A stretch of DNA of 41,197 nt from a virus. Below the pieces are notes generated by a model, which was not told where the DNA came from, ran no database searches, and saw only the letters and a program-made list of their open reading frames with translations. This document shows, piece after piece, positions 7,857 through 16,424 of the stretch; position 1 is the stretch's first letter; each line of letters opens with the position of its first letter. The DNA lies in the IMG/VR virus record IMGVR_UViG_3300036791_001008, positions 1-41,197 of that record. One strand, written 5' to 3'. The position numbers were made by a program, and so were the translations under genes.

Positions 7857-8062
7857 TGCTAAACTTCGTCATTGGAGAAGTCGTGCAGCCCAGACCACTT
7901 TGGATAGGAAACCCGAACAACATTCCCACCGGGCGCGTGCGCGCGTCGGTCAAATGGGGTGGCACTTACGCGATTTATGTCGAAGGCGATCATCGGGCCT
8001 TCGTGAGCGAGGTGTTTGAATTATGCCCACCGTTAGAAGGGGTCAACCATGCCGATCGTTAG
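7856..8062 (+). CDS. Small protein between terminase and portal
   Basis: A 68-residue protein whose ATG overlaps the terminase stop (TGATG). It looks like a small beta barrel: GEVVQPRPLWIGNPNNI, then GRVRASVKWGGTYAIYVEG, then RAFVSEVFELCPPLE. It overlaps the next gene by 14 bases. No family name is recognised. An SH3-like fold is a guess from the strand pattern. Confidence 0.65.
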   Translation: MLNFVIGEVVQPRPLWIGNPNNIPTGRVRASVKWGGTYAIYVEGDHRAFVSEVFELCPPLEGVNHADR

Positions 8063-8501
8063 GACTTTTTGTTGTTTGACCTGCAACACCACCATCAAGG
8101 TCACTCTGCGAGGCGATCAGTGGAACGATCCGGCGCCCGATTGCCCGCGCTGTTCGGCCGCTGACCCAATGCAGCAGGAATTCAAAGCTCCGGGCATCAT
8201 CGGTGGTAACCGCGCCCGCGCCGTGGCACTGGCCGAGGACATAGCCACCAACGACTATGGCGTCGCTGACATGCAGATGCAGCGCCAGGAAGGCTCGACA
8301 CCCAAGGTCCGCTACAAGGATGACACCCGCGCAAAAACCAGCGGGGTCAGCGGCTGGGGTGGCGTCAATCCCGAAGCCCTGGAAGCAGCGATCGCAATGG
8401 GGCGGGCAACCAGACTCGAGCACGGCTCGGCTCTGGACATCATCAAGACAATGCCGGACTACATCGCAAACTCGAAAAAGCTGTCCGTGAAGGTGTGGTG
8501 A
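8049..8501 (+). CDS. Zinc-ribbon protein between terminase and portal
   Basis: A 150-residue protein with GGGGT as ribosome site. The N-terminus has CLTC near residue 9 and CPRC near residue 32, a four-cysteine zinc ribbon. The rest is helical with a basic segment KVRYKDDTRAKTSG and ends before a TGATG overlap with the portal start. Comparable zinc-ribbon proteins occur at this place in many podovirus-like genomes. A packaging or head-assembly accessory role is inferred. Confidence 0.75.
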   Translation: MPIVRTFCCLTCNTTIKVTLRGDQWNDPAPDCPRCSAADPMQQEFKAPGIIGGNRARAVALAEDIATNDYGVADMQMQRQEGSTPKVRYKDDTRAKTSGVSGWGGVNPEALEAAIAMGRATRLEHGSALDIIKTMPDYIANSKKLSVKVW

Positions 8502-10207
8502 TGCTGAAGTTGCCGCAAGAGGCCGACAGCCTCTCCCCCTGGACGACAGAGATCATCGACGAGATGCTGACCACGTCCGACGAGCGGGCGATGGTCGCAA
8601 CCCGCGCCTCGCAGTTCTACTACCAGGGAACCTCCGACAGCCGCGCTGCCATCTACAACAAAGTCAAACCGTTCATCGACAAGCTGGCCGGCTTCCTGCT
8701 GCAGCCGACCGACATCCGCTTTTCCATCATCTACGACAGCACCGAGCCCGAGGACGTGCTGCAGCGCGCCCAGGTCGCGAGCGAAAAGCTGACCGCGGAT
8801 TACCGGCAGACCGATTCGGATATTAAATTCGCCGAAGCGGTGGTCTGGGCCTTGATCAATGGCTGCCAGATCATCAAACATATCCCGGACAAGCGTGGTT
8901 TCCGGCTCGCGCCCGTACATCCACAGCACTTTGGGGTGCTATCCGAAACCACCTTGGCGCTGGATGAGCAAGAAGCCTTCGTTCACGTCAGTTTTCCGAC
9001 CGTTTCCCAATTGCGGGCCATGCTGGACGAGGGGGACTATCCAAACCCCGAGGAAATCATCGCCAAAGTATTGACGGCCAACAAAGATGAACGCGCCGAC
9101 GAGGAACCAACTTATTTTCACCAAATGGTGGTCGGCGGTATGCAGCCGCTGGGCAACCCTAACGACACTCCGAGCGCCGCCGGTCTGGTGTCGGTGTTTC
9201 CAACGCCTACGCCCTGGCGGCCGCAAAAACGCATTTGGCAAACAGTGAGGTTTTGTGAGGTATGGGTACAAGACGCCGATCGCAGCGGAGACTACACGAC
9301 GCTCCAAATGGTCTACCCGGACATCCTGATCGAGGGCCGGAACACCCGCCGCAACCTGTCAAAAATCCCCGGCCACCACCCGTTCGTGAAGGTCCAGGGC
9401 CAGCCGACGCCGGGTTACTTCTGGGGCCGATCGCTTATTGCGGATGTCCAAATGCTGCAGGAAGTCCTCAACAAGCGGCTGCGCGACCTCAAGATCATGT
9501 GGGACCGAAACACTAATGCGCCGCATGTTTTATCCGGCTTCACCAGCGTTACCGAGGAACAGTATTTCAAGATCATCTCCGAGGGCGGCTTTGTCAACGA
9601 TCCCAATCCTAACGCCAAAGCACAGAAGCTGACCGAGCCCCCGCCGGAGGGATACCTTCAAGAGCTGGAATTCATCTGGCAGATGTTCGACGAGGCCTCG
9701 GGCTTCTCCCCGGTCATGTCCGGGCAGGGCGAGCCCGGTGTGCGCGCGGGCGTCCACGCCCAGACGCTGGTGCGAACCTCGTCGCCACGCCTGATCGATC
9801 AGGCCGCCAGGATCGAGCGGCAGCTCGCCGATTCAGGCTACCTGTCGCTGCGGCTGATGCAGGCCATGGATCCCAGCATCTACAGCACCGACCAGGGAAC
9901 CGAATTCCTGCTCAAGCAACTACCGGAGGACTTCCAGGTGGTGGTCGATTCGCATTCGGCCTCGCCGGCCTTCGCTGAGGACAACAGACAAGTCGCGATC
10001 GCATTGGCCCGCGCCGGTGCCATCGACGCCGAGGACCTGATCCGCATGCTGCATCCGCCCGGTGCCGAATTGCTGCTTTCACGCCTGCGCGACCGCCAAA
10101 AAGCCCAGGCCGAACAGGCCAAAGAGCAGAAGAAGGAAGATTTAATCCGCGACGTGCTGCATATGCCCCAGCACAAGCAGGGTGGACAGGCAGGCCGAAA
10201 AAGATAA
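8501..10207 (+). CDS. Portal protein
   Basis: A 568-residue protein beginning at the ATG coupled to the previous stop; GTG codons at 8495 and 8498 are alternatives. It has the features of portal proteins: helical N-terminal part with NKVKPFIDKLAGFLLQP, a central domain, a clip/stem region with PTPGYFWGRSLIADVQMLQEVLNKRLRDL, and LSGQGEPGVRAG-like turns typical of P22/T7-type portals. A charged C-terminal barrel-like helix (DRQKAQAEQAKEQKKE) closes it. It forms the dodecameric DNA channel at one capsid vertex. Position after terL supports this. Confidence 0.88.
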   Translation: MLKLPQEADSLSPWTTEIIDEMLTTSDERAMVATRASQFYYQGTSDSRAAIYNKVKPFIDKLAGFLLQPTDIRFSIIYDSTEPEDVLQRAQVASEKLTADYRQTDSDIKFAEAVVWALINGCQIIKHIPDKRGFRLAPVHPQHFGVLSETTLALDEQEAFVHVSFPTVSQLRAMLDEGDYPNPEEIIAKVLTANKDERADEEPTYFHQMVVGGMQPLGNPNDTPSAAGLVSVFPTPTPWRPQKRIWQTVRFCEVWVQDADRSGDYTTLQMVYPDILIEGRNTRRNLSKIPGHHPFVKVQGQPTPGYFWGRSLIADVQMLQEVLNKRLRDLKIMWDRNTNAPHVLSGFTSVTEEQYFKIISEGGFVNDPNPNAKAQKLTEPPPEGYLQELEFIWQMFDEASGFSPVMSGQGEPGVRAGVHAQTLVRTSSPRLIDQAARIERQLADSGYLSLRLMQAMDPSIYSTDQGTEFLLKQLPEDFQVVVDSHSASPAFAEDNRQVAIALARAGAIDAEDLIRMLHPPGAELLLSRLRDRQKAQAEQAKEQKKEDLIRDVLHMPQHKQGGQAGRKR

Positions 10208-10237
10208 TCTTGCCCACCGTAGCGATCGAAATCGGTC

Positions 10238-10723
10238 ATGACGAACATTCTGGATGCTGAAACCGGCGACATGGGCGGCGGCGGTGGTCCACCCCCCGGT
10301 CCCGGCGGTGCGCCTCCTGGCGGCCCACCCCCAGGAGGTGCTCCCGGCGGGCGCGGAGCCGGCGCCAATCCAATGCTGGCCGCGCTCATGGGCAACCAGC
10401 AGGGCCCGCAACAATCCGCACCGGGACCAGGAGCTCAGGCCGATTCGCTCAACAAGGTGTTCGGCGCCGTCAAGATACTGGAAGCAGCGCTACCCGGCCT
10501 TGGCGCCGGAAGTCCCCCGTACAAGGATGCGCTGAAGGCAATTCAATCTCTCACCAAGCACTTGCCGCAAGGTAGTCCGACCGCAGGCATTCAGAAAACG
10601 ATGTTCAGCGACATGCTGCAGGGCACGGTACGCAACGCGCTGCTGCAGAAGCTCGCGGCCGGCGGCCAGGGACAGCCAGGACAGCAGGCGCCCAGCCCAG
10701 CAATGCCCTTGCCAGGAGCATAG
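10238..10723 (+). CDS. Gly/Pro-rich small virion-block protein
   Basis: A 161-residue protein. Residues 12-50 are almost only Gly and Pro. The C-terminal 100 residues are helical (LNKVFGAVKILEAALPGL, FSDMLQGTVRNALLQKLAA). Ribosome site is weak. It sits between portal and the probable scaffold. It could be a minor head or assembly protein; no family recognised. Confidence 0.65.
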   Translation: MTNILDAETGDMGGGGGPPPGPGGAPPGGPPPGGAPGGRGAGANPMLAALMGNQQGPQQSAPGPGAQADSLNKVFGAVKILEAALPGLGAGSPPYKDALKAIQSLTKHLPQGSPTAGIQKTMFSDMLQGTVRNALLQKLAAGGQGQPGQQAPSPAMPLPGA

Positions 10724-10733
10724 GAGACCAATC

Positions 10734-10928
10734 ATGGCAACCCAGAATCGCTCGTTCGAGCCGCCGATCTCTTCGCCACCGCAGAAGCCGCCACGGCAGA
10801 TTCTGCAGGTCGACAATCAATCAGAGGTCAGCGAATGGGGCGCAATCCCCAAGATCGTTCCTAAGCCGGAGGGCGGCGTGCCCCTGCAGCGCGCCATCAC
10901 TGGTAAGGGCACTTCGGAGAGCACCTGA
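10734..10928 (+). CDS. Small proline-rich protein
   Basis: A 64-residue protein with AGGAGA before the ATG. It is proline-rich at the start (PPISSPPQKPP) and likely unstructured. It ends in a TGATG overlap with the next start. Function unknown; probably a virion or assembly accessory from its place. Confidence 0.6.
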   Translation: MATQNRSFEPPISSPPQKPPRQILQVDNQSEVSEWGAIPKIVPKPEGGVPLQRAITGKGTSEST

Positions 10929-11473
10929 TGCCGCGACAAATCAGCGACGAGGAATGGGACTACCTACAATCCCGCAAGCAAACAGCGGATTTCGTTGAAT
11001 CGATTTACAACGATCCGGCCTTGAACCACGAGGCCAAATCGCTGATCAAGAAAAAATATCCCAACCTCGCCATCCCGGACTACGATCTGAAGCAGGAGGT
11101 GCGGGCCACCTTTGCGCAGGAAAAGAAACAACGCGACGACGCCGAGGCCGCGCAGCGACAGCAGCGGCAGAACGCGGCGTGGCAGAAGAAGCGCGCCGAC
11201 ACGCAGAGTCAATACGGCTTCACCGACGAGGGGATGAAAGACCTCGAAAAGTTCATGGTCGAGCGCAACATCGGCGATTACGAGGTTGCGGCCAACTACA
11301 AGGCGGCCAAGGACCCCAAGCCGGTCGACGCACAGTTCACGTCCCAGTACTGGGAACACAGCAAGAAACCCGGCTGGGATGAAATCGCCAAGGACCCGGA
11401 GGCGTGGGGCCGGAAACAGCTTCTTGGCGTGCTCAATCGCGACCGGCAGCGGATGAAGAATCAGCAATTCTGA
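10928..11473 (+). CDS. Probable scaffolding protein
   Basis: A 181-residue, highly charged, mostly helical protein. A coiled-coil-like stretch of Glu/Lys/Arg/Gln/Ala lies at residues about 55-95 (AQEKKQRDDAEAAQRQQ). It directly precedes the major capsid gene, where podovirus scaffolds are found. The family is inferred from composition, length and position, not from a sequence motif. Confidence 0.65.
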   Translation: MPRQISDEEWDYLQSRKQTADFVESIYNDPALNHEAKSLIKKKYPNLAIPDYDLKQEVRATFAQEKKQRDDAEAAQRQQRQNAAWQKKRADTQSQYGFTDEGMKDLEKFMVERNIGDYEVAANYKAAKDPKPVDAQFTSQYWEHSKKPGWDEIAKDPEAWGRKQLLGVLNRDRQRMKNQQF

Positions 11474-11483
11474 GGAGGACACC

Positions 11484-12521
11484 ATGGCATTGATCGGCAC
11501 CGGCTTAGTTCCGGCTGGACCAATAGGCCTCGAATTAACCGCCACGATTCGCCGTGTCTTTGCGGAGTGTGTTGTTGTTTTGCTGTATAAACAAAACCCG
11601 CTGCTCAGCTTGCTCCTCAGAAATGCAATCCGCGCATCCGGGGGTATCAGCCCCTATACCCAGCCAGTGCAGACCGGCAGTTACGTGGCATCGAGCTGGA
11701 TGGGCCCGGCCGGCCAATTTACTATACCGCCCGACGTGGCGGCCACCCTCAACGCCGAGTTCAACTTGTGCGCCCTAGCCACCCCGGTCACCAGCTTCGG
11801 ACTAGAGCAGTTAGTCACCCAGGACGCGATCGCCGTGTGCTCACGGCTGATGCTCAAGATGAACGACATGAAGAACAGCGCGCTGGCCTCGCTTGCGTCC
11901 GCGCTGTTTTCGTCAAACTTCACCGGGCCGGCCCCCGGCTCCACCAACGTGCAGCAGATGTTCGGGCTGAACGATGCCTATGGCAACATCGCGCTGGCGC
12001 CGATCTACGGCGGGCTCGACCGGAACGTCTATCCAAACTGGCAGGGCACGGTGATCACCGCTGCCGGTCCCATTCTCACCCGCGCGGCATACATCCAGAA
12101 GCTCCTCCAAGTCGCCAAGGCGGCCGGCGGCGAGGCGGCCGATTTCGGGGTTCTGTCGGTCGAAGACTGGACCACTCTGATGACCGATTTCATGAGCCTG
12201 GAACGCTACAACAACGATCCGTCCTCACGCTGGGGCAAGGACGATCCCGTCAACAGCGGCTTCCGCGGGTTGCTGCTGGGCGATACGCCGCTGTTCTTCG
12301 ACCTGAACTGTCCGGTCGGCACCTCCTATATCTTCAATTCCAAGTACCTCGCGACCGTCATCCACGAGGACTGCAACTTTGCCTGGACCGGATGGTATTC
12401 GACGATTCCGCAAGGCCAGATTTCAAGCGTGGGACTGACGCTGACCGCGCTTAATCTTGTCTGCTCCAAGCCATCGACCGGCGCGATCATTCAGGGCATC
12501 ACGGGCGGCGCCCCATGGTGA
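11484..12521 (+). CDS. Major capsid protein (HK97-fold type)
   Basis: A 345-residue protein with GAGGAGG as a strong ribosome site. Features are a helical N-arm (AECVVVLLYKQNPLLSLLLR), a beta-rich extended part, and a spine-helix-like stretch (LTRAAYIQKLLQVAKAAGG). A DFGVLSVEDWTTLMTDFM segment and a C-terminal beta region follow. Size, order after portal and scaffold, and the strong ribosome site fit the shell protein. Its end overlaps the next gene by seven bases. Confidence 0.82.
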   Translation: MALIGTGLVPAGPIGLELTATIRRVFAECVVVLLYKQNPLLSLLLRNAIRASGGISPYTQPVQTGSYVASSWMGPAGQFTIPPDVAATLNAEFNLCALATPVTSFGLEQLVTQDAIAVCSRLMLKMNDMKNSALASLASALFSSNFTGPAPGSTNVQQMFGLNDAYGNIALAPIYGGLDRNVYPNWQGTVITAAGPILTRAAYIQKLLQVAKAAGGEAADFGVLSVEDWTTLMTDFMSLERYNNDPSSRWGKDDPVNSGFRGLLLGDTPLFFDLNCPVGTSYIFNSKYLATVIHEDCNFAWTGWYSTIPQGQISSVGLTLTALNLVCSKPSTGAIIQGITGGAPW

Positions 12522-12928
12522 AATACCTGCTGGCTGCACTGATCGTTCTGCTTGCGTGGATCCCGTCGTCACCGGCGGCGGCGCAGGGGGCGATCCCGTG
12601 CAACCAGTGGGCCATCATCCACGACGTTGGCGCGACCTCGCTGACGCAATTCATCGCGCCATCGGCCAACCAGCGGATCGGACTGTGCGGCTACGCGATG
12701 ATCGCCTCGGCCATGCCGGCAGCGCTGCAGCTCGCCTACGGCACCGGCACCAACTGCGGCACCGGCACGACCAACATTTCGCCCGCGATCGTGCTGCCTG
12801 TGAGCGGCATCCTGGTCAACCGCACCGACAATGTCGTGGAGCGCACCCCGGCCAACAATGCGCTATGCTTCGTTTCCGTGGGCCAGACCGGCACCATGGA
12901 TGCGATCGTGTACTGGGCTTATTTCTGA
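12515..12928 (+). CDS. Protein with N-terminal signal peptide, next to capsid gene
   Basis: A 137-residue protein overlapping the capsid gene end. The N-terminus is a clear signal-peptide pattern: MVKY, a hydrophobic core LLAALIVLLAW, then SSPAAAQ with a plausible cleavage after AAA near residue 23. The mature part is beta-rich with four cysteines that could form disulphides, and repeated GTG turns. A head decoration protein would be expected here, but a secretion signal is unusual for one. It may act in the periplasm or be a surface-exposed protein. Confidence 0.75.
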   Translation: MVKYLLAALIVLLAWIPSSPAAAQGAIPCNQWAIIHDVGATSLTQFIAPSANQRIGLCGYAMIASAMPAALQLAYGTGTNCGTGTTNISPAIVLPVSGILVNRTDNVVERTPANNALCFVSVGQTGTMDAIVYWAYF

Positions 12929-12940
12929 AAGGAGCCGTCA

Positions 12941-13162
12941 ATGGCAACATCACAAGGCGGTAGCATTACGGTCATCGATGCCCCCTGGCATCCGACGATC
13001 ACGCTGGCGATGGTCCAGACGTTCGATCCCAGCGTCGCAGCGCTGAATTACTGCGTGGTCCTGCCCGATGGTTGGACCGGCCCGCCGCCCGGACCTCCCA
13101 CCGGCACTGGTCAAGCCGGATCAGGTACGATTACCTTCGCGGCCCCGGCGGAAGCCGAGTGA
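12941..13162 (+). CDS. Small putative head decoration protein
   Basis: A 73-residue protein with GAAAGGAG upstream. It begins MATSQGGSITVIDAPWHPTITLAM, then a Pro/Gly-rich linker and a short strand TITFAAPAE. A beta-rich small protein after the capsid gene could be a head stabiliser. No motif proves it. Confidence 0.6.
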   Translation: MATSQGGSITVIDAPWHPTITLAMVQTFDPSVAALNYCVVLPDGWTGPPPGPPTGTGQAGSGTITFAAPAEAE

Positions 13163-13290
13163 CTAACGCTCCACCGCGCAACCCGACCAACCCGGAAGAA
13201 CCGCTCCCACTCCGGGACGATCGGGAGGAAGCCGCCGACCTGGGCGATGATGCCGATCGCGAAGACGACCGAGGCGATGATGAATGTTGA
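13159..13290 (+). CDS. Very acidic 43-residue peptide
   Basis: A GTG start overlaps the previous stop (GTGA), with GGCGGAAG as ribosome site. The product is Pro-rich, then a run of Asp/Glu/Arg (DDREEAADLGDDADREDDRGDD). It overlaps the adaptor gene by seven bases. Coupled on both sides, so likely translated. Function unknown. Confidence 0.5.
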   Translation: MTNAPPRNPTNPEEPLPLRDDREEAADLGDDADREDDRGDDEC

Positions 13291-13979
13291 ACCAGTATGT
13301 CGAGGAGACGCAGGAACTGCTGAATGACCAGTTGGGCCAGTTTTTCAAGCTGCCCATGGTCACCCGCTACGTCAACAAATCGAGGCGCCGGATTGCCGGA
13401 GTATCAGGCTGCATCCGTTGCATGCCGCCCGGCACCCAGACCCATCCGCAGCAGGAAGTCTACCCGTTCTCCGATTGGATTTCGCTCTGCCAGGGCATCA
13501 TGCCCGGTATCGATTCGATCCTCGCCTGCCGATCGCTGTCAGTGTCGATCGGCCCGAACGGCTGGAAGCCGATGTGGCGGCGTATCGTGTGGAGCGATTT
13601 TCAGGCCCGATTCCGCATCTATCACGGCACCTTCATGGGAATTATCTCCGAGCCGGGCTGGTATGCCCAATACGGTGCCGGCCCGCTCGGGGCCCTTTAC
13701 CTCGCCCCGATCCCGAGCCAGTCCGTCCCGTTCGAGGTCGACCTGACGCTCATTCCCGCGCCGCTCATTTCCGATGATGACCCCGAGATCATTCCGTACC
13801 CCTGGATGGATGCGGTCCCGTACTGGGCGGCCACCCTGCTGCTCCTCGCGCAGCAAAGACGTGAAGATGCCCAGGCCATGAGCTTGCTGTTCAACGCCGA
13901 GCTGCCCGCCTGCGCCGCGGTCGTGTGCCCGCAAATGATCCAGTCGGCCTATGCGCCGGGAATCCAGAGGTCGGCCTGA
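13284..13979 (+). CDS. Head-tail adaptor protein (P22 gp4-like position)
   Basis: A 231-residue protein. It begins with a helix (LNQYVEETQELLNDQLGQFF), then the beta-rich core with PFSDWISLCQ and IWSDFQARFRIYHG-like strands. It ends with a helical part PYWAATLLLLAQQRREDAQAMSLLFN that resembles C-terminal helices of portal-adaptor proteins. It lies between the capsid and tail-hub genes, as the connector does in P22-like phages. Call based on order and fold impression. Confidence 0.7.
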   Translation: MLNQYVEETQELLNDQLGQFFKLPMVTRYVNKSRRRIAGVSGCIRCMPPGTQTHPQQEVYPFSDWISLCQGIMPGIDSILACRSLSVSIGPNGWKPMWRRIVWSDFQARFRIYHGTFMGIISEPGWYAQYGAGPLGALYLAPIPSQSVPFEVDLTLIPAPLISDDDPEIIPYPWMDAVPYWAATLLLLAQQRREDAQAMSLLFNAELPACAAVVCPQMIQSAYAPGIQRSA

Positions 13980-14152
13980 TGCAGAACCTCGGGATAGTGC
14001 TCCTCGTGTTCGCGTTTGTCTGTGCGGTGCTGGCGGCCTTTGATTGGCCTGCAACGGCGTCGCGGCGTGTTCATCTCGGCTGGGCGGCCATCGCCTTCTG
14101 GCTGGCGGCCGAGATATTCGGAGGTGTGGGCCGCATCTTCGGGACGCACTGA
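13979..14152 (+). CDS. Small membrane protein with two helices
   Basis: A 57-residue protein coupled by TGATG to the adaptor. Two hydrophobic helices (residues about 4-21, LGIVLLVFAFVCAVLAAF, and 33-47) flank a short basic loop (ASRRVH). A holin-like role is possible because of the two-helix hairpin, but it is not near the lysozyme strand and the class cannot be proven. Confidence 0.6.
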   Translation: MQNLGIVLLVFAFVCAVLAAFDWPATASRRVHLGWAAIAFWLAAEIFGGVGRIFGTH

Positions 14153-14177
14153 GGCCGATCAGCCTAGGGGTACTTAA

Positions 14178-14192
14178 TTACCTCCGAGGTAA
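14178..14192 (+). other. Short near-palindrome TTACCTCCGAGGTAA
   Basis: A 15-base inverted repeat with one central base, followed by AAATTCTCTT, between the small membrane gene and the next start. Could be a weak terminator or a protein-binding site. Confidence 0.4.
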
Positions 14193-14215
14193 AATTCTCT
14201 TGGGGCAAAATCCCG

Positions 14216-14596
14216 ATGCCAGATCCACCCGGTACCGAATGGTTTCGGCAGCAGACCCAGCAAATCCAAGCGCCGGAATCTGCCCGGACCAAAGAAATTC
14301 AGAAACTGAACAAAGAGCAGATCGATGCTCTTAAGTTTGATACGCCGGTCGCCTCCAGCCATGATCCTGGCTTCTGGCCACACGATTTAAGAGGAAGCCC
14401 GAATCCGGCATACGATCCGGGCTTCTTAAATTCTTTGGTCGGGGAGGATGGTGTGAGAGTCAGGAGGGATTTGCCCGGTGTCACCGAGTACTTGAATAAC
14501 TTGAGCAAATTTCTGCCGGACGAGTACGACATTTTCGACCTTGAGGACGGAACTATTTCAATTATCCCAAGAAACAAACATCCTTTCGTGGCTTAG
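14216..14596 (+). CDS. Unknown virion-block protein, first of two paralogues
   Basis: A 126-residue protein starting MPDPPGTEWFRQQTQQIQ. The first 18 residues are nearly the same as the start of the next gene (14606), which points to a duplication. A helical segment (EIQKLNKEQIDALKFD) and a compact C-terminal part (VTEYLNNLSKFLPDEYDIFDLEDGTISIIP) follow. Family not recognised. Confidence 0.65.
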   Translation: MPDPPGTEWFRQQTQQIQAPESARTKEIQKLNKEQIDALKFDTPVASSHDPGFWPHDLRGSPNPAYDPGFLNSLVGEDGVRVRRDLPGVTEYLNNLSKFLPDEYDIFDLEDGTISIIPRNKHPFVA

Positions 14597-14605
14597 AGTG
14601 GAACA

Positions 14606-14755
14606 ATGCCCGATCCACCCGGCACCGAATGGTTCAAACAACAAACGCAAAAAATCCAGAACCCTGGACCGGCGGCCGAAATCCCGTATGGCCCGGTGCA
14701 GGGCGAGCTGAACCTGCTTCCCGAGTACAAGGACCGACAGAAAAATCCGGGATGA
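14606..14755 (+). CDS. Short paralogue of the preceding gene
   Basis: A 49-residue protein, MPDPPGTEWFKQQTQKIQ then a proline-rich tail ending LPEYKDRQKNPG. It matches the first 18 residues of the preceding gene except for three conservative changes, then differs. AGAGTGGA is the ribosome site. It may be a truncated duplicate or a deliberate short form with a shared targeting peptide. Confidence 0.65.
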   Translation: MPDPPGTEWFKQQTQKIQNPGPAAEIPYGPVQGELNLLPEYKDRQKNPG

Positions 14756-14762
14756 ACGCTAG

Positions 14763-16424
14763 ATGCCGATTCAATCCGCAAACCCGCCCGACATCATCAC
14801 AATCGACCAGTTCAAGGGATTGAATCAACAATCATCGCGGTCGACCATCGACGACCAAGAGCTTTGGTGGAACGAAAATCTGTACGCCGTTGCACCGGGC
14901 CAGCTTCGCTCGTGCTGGGGGCCGAGCGCCCCGATCTACACCGCGCCCGCGGGCGTCTCGATCGTGCGGACATTCTTCGGCTACTACGGCTATCCCACCA
15001 CGATCTTCACCGAGCCGCCGCCCGGCCGCATGGGGTGGATGTTCCTATCCGATGGCACCGTGGACGAGGTCGACCTAGACACCCAGGCGGTGGTTCATCT
15101 CGGGCAAATCTGGCAGCCGAAGCCACCCTACTACTTCGCCGACGCGGTGGTGTGGCGGCCGAAGTTCTTCGGCAATGTCGCCGGCCAATCCGGCGGCGTT
15201 CTGTTCGGCTCGCCGCAGGGCATGTACGCTTGGGACGGGATCACGATGTACGCTCCCGGACAACCGGCACCCGATTGGCTCACCTCGGCAAACGAACAGC
15301 CCACCGTTTCCACCGTCATGCCGACGGGCCTCCCCGGCATTATTGCCATGGCGGTCTACCAGGGGCGGGCCTGGGTCATGGGCGAGTCGGTGATTTCGTT
15401 TTCTGCCGTCGCCAACGGTGCGGATTTCTCGGTTGCCGGCGGCGGTGGATCGTTTGGCTATTCGGGCGACGTGCTGACCACCACCTACCGGGACATGCGC
15501 GCGTCGGCTGGCTACCTGTATGTGTTTGGTGACTCCTCGACCGACCTGATCAGCAACGTGATCACCTTCGGCGACGGCTCGACCACCCCCTTCACCACGC
15601 AATTCAATTATCAGAACCTCGACCCGATGGTGGGGCATGGATTCCCGCGCAAGGTCGGGCACGATGGCCGCTATTCGCTGATGGCCACCGGCGCGCGGCC
15701 ATATCCGTCCACCGGCCAGACCGTCAATTCCGGCCAGGGCGTTTGGCTCATGCGCGGCGGCGACGCCGAATCCATCGGCCAGAAGGTCACCAATATCTGG
15801 ATGACGCTCGACAGTTCGCAGTATTACCCGACGTTCGCCACCGTCACCATGTTCGGCCGGCGTATCGTCCTGCTGAACGGTCTGTTTGTTGATCCGTGGG
15901 GCGTCAAGCGGAACCTCATTCTCGGGTATGATGGAATCGCCTGGACGGTGTTCTCGCAAGGCAATCTGACGAATATCGGTTATGTCGAGCAGGATTCGAT
16001 CTGCGACGCCTACGGCACCGATGGGACTCACCTGTTTCATTTGTTTAACAACCCGGACAATACGCTCGTAAAAAAACTTTCCACCAAGGCGGTGAAGGGC
16101 AAGGGGCCGCTCGCGCACCTGTCGATCAACAACTGGAAGCGGATGTTCGTGGAGCTGCACGACAAGACGAGCCTGATTTACAGCGCGCACACCGGCTTCG
16201 GCGTGGCACTCACCGGCACGGTAACGACATCCGGCGGCGGGGTTCCCAACGGGGTGCAGGATGTCGCCTTCCAGCTCGCCCCCGGAACCCTTGACGGGAT
16301 CGAGGCACAACCGCTGTCCGGCCAGGGGATCATGGCGGCAATTGACATGCAGTCACTTTCGCCGGATTTTGTCATCGAGCGGATTCACCTATCCGCCGAG
16401 GCCCGAACCTTATTTGGTGCCTGA
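14763..16424 (+). CDS. Tail hub/packaged-DNA stabilisation protein, P22 gp10-like
   Basis: A 553-residue beta-rich protein. The start MPIQSANPPDIITIDQFKGLNQQSS resembles the opening of podovirus tail-hub proteins, and repeated blades (YAWDGITMYAPG, GRAWVMGESVISFS, LYVFGDSSTDLIS, LILGYDGIAWTVF) suggest a beta-propeller. P22 gp10 plugs the portal after packaging and connects to the tail needle. Order after the adaptor fits. The last 15 bases overlap the oppositely oriented lysozyme. Confidence 0.75.
   Translation: MPIQSANPPDIITIDQFKGLNQQSSRSTIDDQELWWNENLYAVAPGQLRSCWGPSAPIYTAPAGVSIVRTFFGYYGYPTTIFTEPPPGRMGWMFLSDGTVDEVDLDTQAVVHLGQIWQPKPPYYFADAVVWRPKFFGNVAGQSGGVLFGSPQGMYAWDGITMYAPGQPAPDWLTSANEQPTVSTVMPTGLPGIIAMAVYQGRAWVMGESVISFSAVANGADFSVAGGGGSFGYSGDVLTTTYRDMRASAGYLYVFGDSSTDLISNVITFGDGSTTPFTTQFNYQNLDPMVGHGFPRKVGHDGRYSLMATGARPYPSTGQTVNSGQGVWLMRGGDAESIGQKVTNIWMTLDSSQYYPTFATVTMFGRRIVLLNGLFVDPWGVKRNLILGYDGIAWTVFSQGNLTNIGYVEQDSICDAYGTDGTHLFHLFNNPDNTLVKKLSTKAVKGKGPLAHLSINNWKRMFVELHDKTSLIYSAHTGFGVALTGTVTTSGGGVPNGVQDVAFQLAPGTLDGIEAQPLSGQGIMAAIDMQSLSPDFVIERIHLSAEARTLFGA

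Noticed and set aside
15075-16310. Minus-strand ORF of 411 residues
   Set aside because: Shadow of the tail-hub gene, which has the better composition, start and context.
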